Below are positions 63,201 through 64,000 of a stretch of DNA of 64,000 nucleotides, in pieces; position 1 is the first letter of the stretch, and each line of letters starts with the position of its first letter. The position numbers and the translations under genes are program-made. The notes under the pieces were generated by a model. It saw only the letters and a list, made by a program, of their open reading frames with translations, had not been told where the DNA came from and searched no databases. Source of the DNA: Moorella sp. E308F (lineage in GTDB: Bacteria > Bacillota > DSM-521 > Neomoorellales > Neomoorellaceae); NCBI RefSeq assembly GCF_006538365.1, contig NZ_BJKN01000001.1:248001-312000 (forward strand), written 5' to 3'.

Positions 63201-64000
63201 CGGCTCTTTGCCCTTACCGATACCCGGCCTGCCGTCCAGGACCCGCCCGGCCCGCCGCCGCAGGCGGCAAACTACCACCTGGAGGTAAAAGGACTGCGCT
63301 TTCGCTACGCCCCGGGAGAACCCTGGGTCCTGGACGGCCTCGACTTTACCGTGCCCGAAGGGGGCCGGGTGGCTATCGTCGGTCCCAGCGGGGCCGGGAA
63401 AAGCACATTAGTAAACCTGCTCCTGCGCTTCTGGGATTACGAGGAAGGATCTATCCGCCTGGGTGGGTATGAACTCAAGGTCTATCCCCCGGAAGAGTTG
63501 CGCCGCTTGATAGCTGTAGTTTCCCAGCAAACCCATCTCTTCCATGCCACCATTGCCGAAAACCTCCTACTGGCCAGGCCTGGTGCCAGCCGGGAGGAGA
63601 TCCGGCAGGCCGCACGGGAGGCCAGACTGGACGAATTTATCCAGAGCCTGCCCGGGGGATATGAAACCTGTATCGGTGAAGAGGGATTGAAACTCTCCGG
63701 GGGCCAGCGCCAGCGTCTGGCCATCGCCCGCGCCCTTTTGAAAAACGCCCCCATCCTGGTGCTGGATGAGGCCACATCGGGCCTGGACCCGGTGACTGAG
63801 GAGGAAGTAATGCAGGCTATCTACCGTTTAATGGCCGGCCGGACCACCCTGGTCATAACCCACCGCCTGGCGGGCCTGGAGGCCATGGATGAGATCCTGG
63901 TCCTGGATAAAGGGCGGGTCGTCCAGCGGGGACGGCATGAGGAACTTCTCCGGCAAGAGGGGCTTTACCGCCGGATGTGGGAGCTGCAGCACGAAGTATT
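60222..64000 (+). CDS. cydDC: fused CydD-CydC thiol/haem ABC exporter (runs off right edge)
   Basis: One reading frame is open from a TTG at 60222 (behind GGGGAAGG) for over 1250 codons to the edge. The first half is CydD-like (AAARIKYDLRRRLVGHI, ARYLPQLALAALVPLMV) with Walker A GPSGGGKST, LSGGQARRLA and LLILDEATANLD. A linker of about 100 residues of low-similarity sequence (codons 590-690) follows. The second half is CydC-like (AFLIASAALHPPVSDLM, SRYLERYVNHSV) with GPSGAGKST, LSGGQRQRLA and LVLDEATSGLD. The heterodimer exports thiols or haem needed for bd oxidase assembly; here both halves are fused. Confidence 0.92.
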   Translation, partial: MLLERNLLGEARRVRWHLAVTIGLGLAAGLLAILQAGYLARVVNGVFLEGQDLRGVWHWLMALLGIIFLRAGLAWGVEVAAHRAAARIKYDLRRRLVGHILAVGPLPLKDEHTGELVNVLVEGIEDLEAYFARYLPQLALAALVPLMVLGFVFPLDLFSGLLLLFTAPLLPLFMFLIGNRAEALTQQQWQTLSSLSGHFLDVLQGLTTLKIFGRSKEQAEVLARLSDRFRSTTLGVLRVAFLSALVLELVATISTALVAVTVGLRLVYAQIPFKEALFLLLLAPEFYLPLRLLGSQFHAGLAGVSAARRIFAVLDMAGPCTTPAPAVADVRVKSLPRGAETGNLPPGRESRVRQPGLHIVLAGVHYTYPDRERPALEEVSLELRPGEKVALVGPSGGGKSTIAHLLLRFLEPDRGLITVNGFPLNQIPLVEWRRQVALVPQHPYLFSGTIADNILLGRPEASREEVVAAARLAGAHEFIAALPRGYDTPIGERGLRLSGGQARRLAIARAILKDAPLLILDEATANLDPATDQLIQAALDRLMENRTVLIIAHRLSTVYRADRIVVLASGRVVEAGRHEALMARQGAYYRLVTAFHCAAGRVKVSSAPANSLHSGSLTGAVDYTFRHDRRESVSMAARSARSLDMPYFSCRQKHHQPEGTPAPGLQNCTALYRQLPPAYFKRRTTTSTCIRLLGLLAPFWAAILGATLLEFFTIASNVGLMATAAFLIASAALHPPVSDLMLPIVGVRFFGISRAASRYLERYVNHSVTLHILSQLQVSFYRALEPLVPARLPDHHSGDLLSRVVADVATLENFYLRVLAPPLVALLVMVAVFVFLAHFAIKPALAWLLFFLGAGIIAPLGLKAAGRLATRQQGEVRAALNAALVDTVQGMPEILACGYARQQQERIAALSRELLVLQGREAGVAGLAAAVSGLAMNLALWFVLVLAIPLVASGQLDGVYLAMLALGAAGSFEAVLPLAMIPQRLEASLAAARRLFALTDTRPAVQDPPGPPPQAANYHLEVKGLRFRYAPGEPWVLDGLDFTVPEGGRVAIVGPSGAGKSTLVNLLLRFWDYEEGSIRLGGYELKVYPPEELRRLIAVVSQQTHLFHATIAENLLLARPGASREEIRQAAREARLDEFIQSLPGGYETCIGEEGLKLSGGQRQRLAIARALLKNAPILVLDEATSGLDPVTEEEVMQAIYRLMAGRTTLVITHRLAGLEAMDEILVLDKGRVVQRGRHEELLRQEGLYRRMWELQHEV

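Overview
The window looks like a chromosome segment of a thermophilic, spore-forming, acetogenic Firmicute of the Moorella type. This is inferred from gene content, not from a marker gene. It carries a gerABC germination operon, a methanol-type corrinoid methyltransferase cluster that would feed methyl-tetrahydrofolate, a cytochrome bd oxidase in an otherwise anaerobic gene set, short-form HisG with HisZ, and PurLQS. Many start codons are GTG or TTG behind strong GGAGG sites. No rRNA, tRNA, CRISPR array or prophage was seen.

Layout. 1-4743: a truncated V4R-PAS regulator, a subtilisin-like protease, a pair of tiny membrane peptides, a small unknown protein and a chemoreceptor with its sensor domain at the C-terminus. 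4945-12185: a histidine operon (hisZ-G-D-B-H-A-F-IE, transcribed leftward) behind a TrpR-like YerC protein, with a sigma-A promoter and a perfect tandem 8-bp repeat in front of hisZ. 12298-16721: gerA-gerB-gerC plus a small membrane protein. 16932-17552: a WrbA-like flavoprotein. 17639-29449: the purine operon purE-B-C-S-Q-L-F-M-N-H-D (leftward). Its leader holds a guanine aptamer directly followed by a ykkC-type (PRPP) aptamer and a terminator. 29881-31480: a copper-amine-oxidase-N-like protein and a LysM/beta-lactamase-fold protein.

31782-39275: a one-carbon cluster with a PocR-AraC regulator, a divergent corrinoid protein, a pterin-type methyltransferase, a second corrinoid protein, an MtaB-type methyltransferase with all three zinc ligands, and an iron-sulfur flavin oxidoreductase. 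39367-44171: a split NHEJ system (ligase and Ku adjacent, LigD-type polymerase separate) enclosing a KhtTU-like K+/H+ antiporter and a rhodanese remnant. 44371-50841: a propeller protein, an SdpR/SdpI pair, a nitroreductase, a nitrilase-family hydrolase and an SLH-domain protein.

50970-52366 is a complete ISL3-family insertion sequence with an 8-bp target duplication. It landed directly against the -35 box of the next operon, trpP-ecfA-ecfA-ecfT. That operon's leader carries a run of GAG/TAG triplets with a period of about 5 nt before an intrinsic terminator, the signature of TRAP-controlled attenuation. 55835-64000: a Phd/PIN toxin-antitoxin pair, a ferritin-like protein, an Rrf2 regulator, cydA, cydB and a cydD-cydC gene fused into one reading frame that leaves the window. 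A similar palindrome-like motif precedes both rrf2 and cydA.

The two strongest discoveries are RNA-level control systems: a tandem guanine/PRPP riboswitch on the purine operon and a TRAP-like attenuator on a tryptophan ECF transporter operon.
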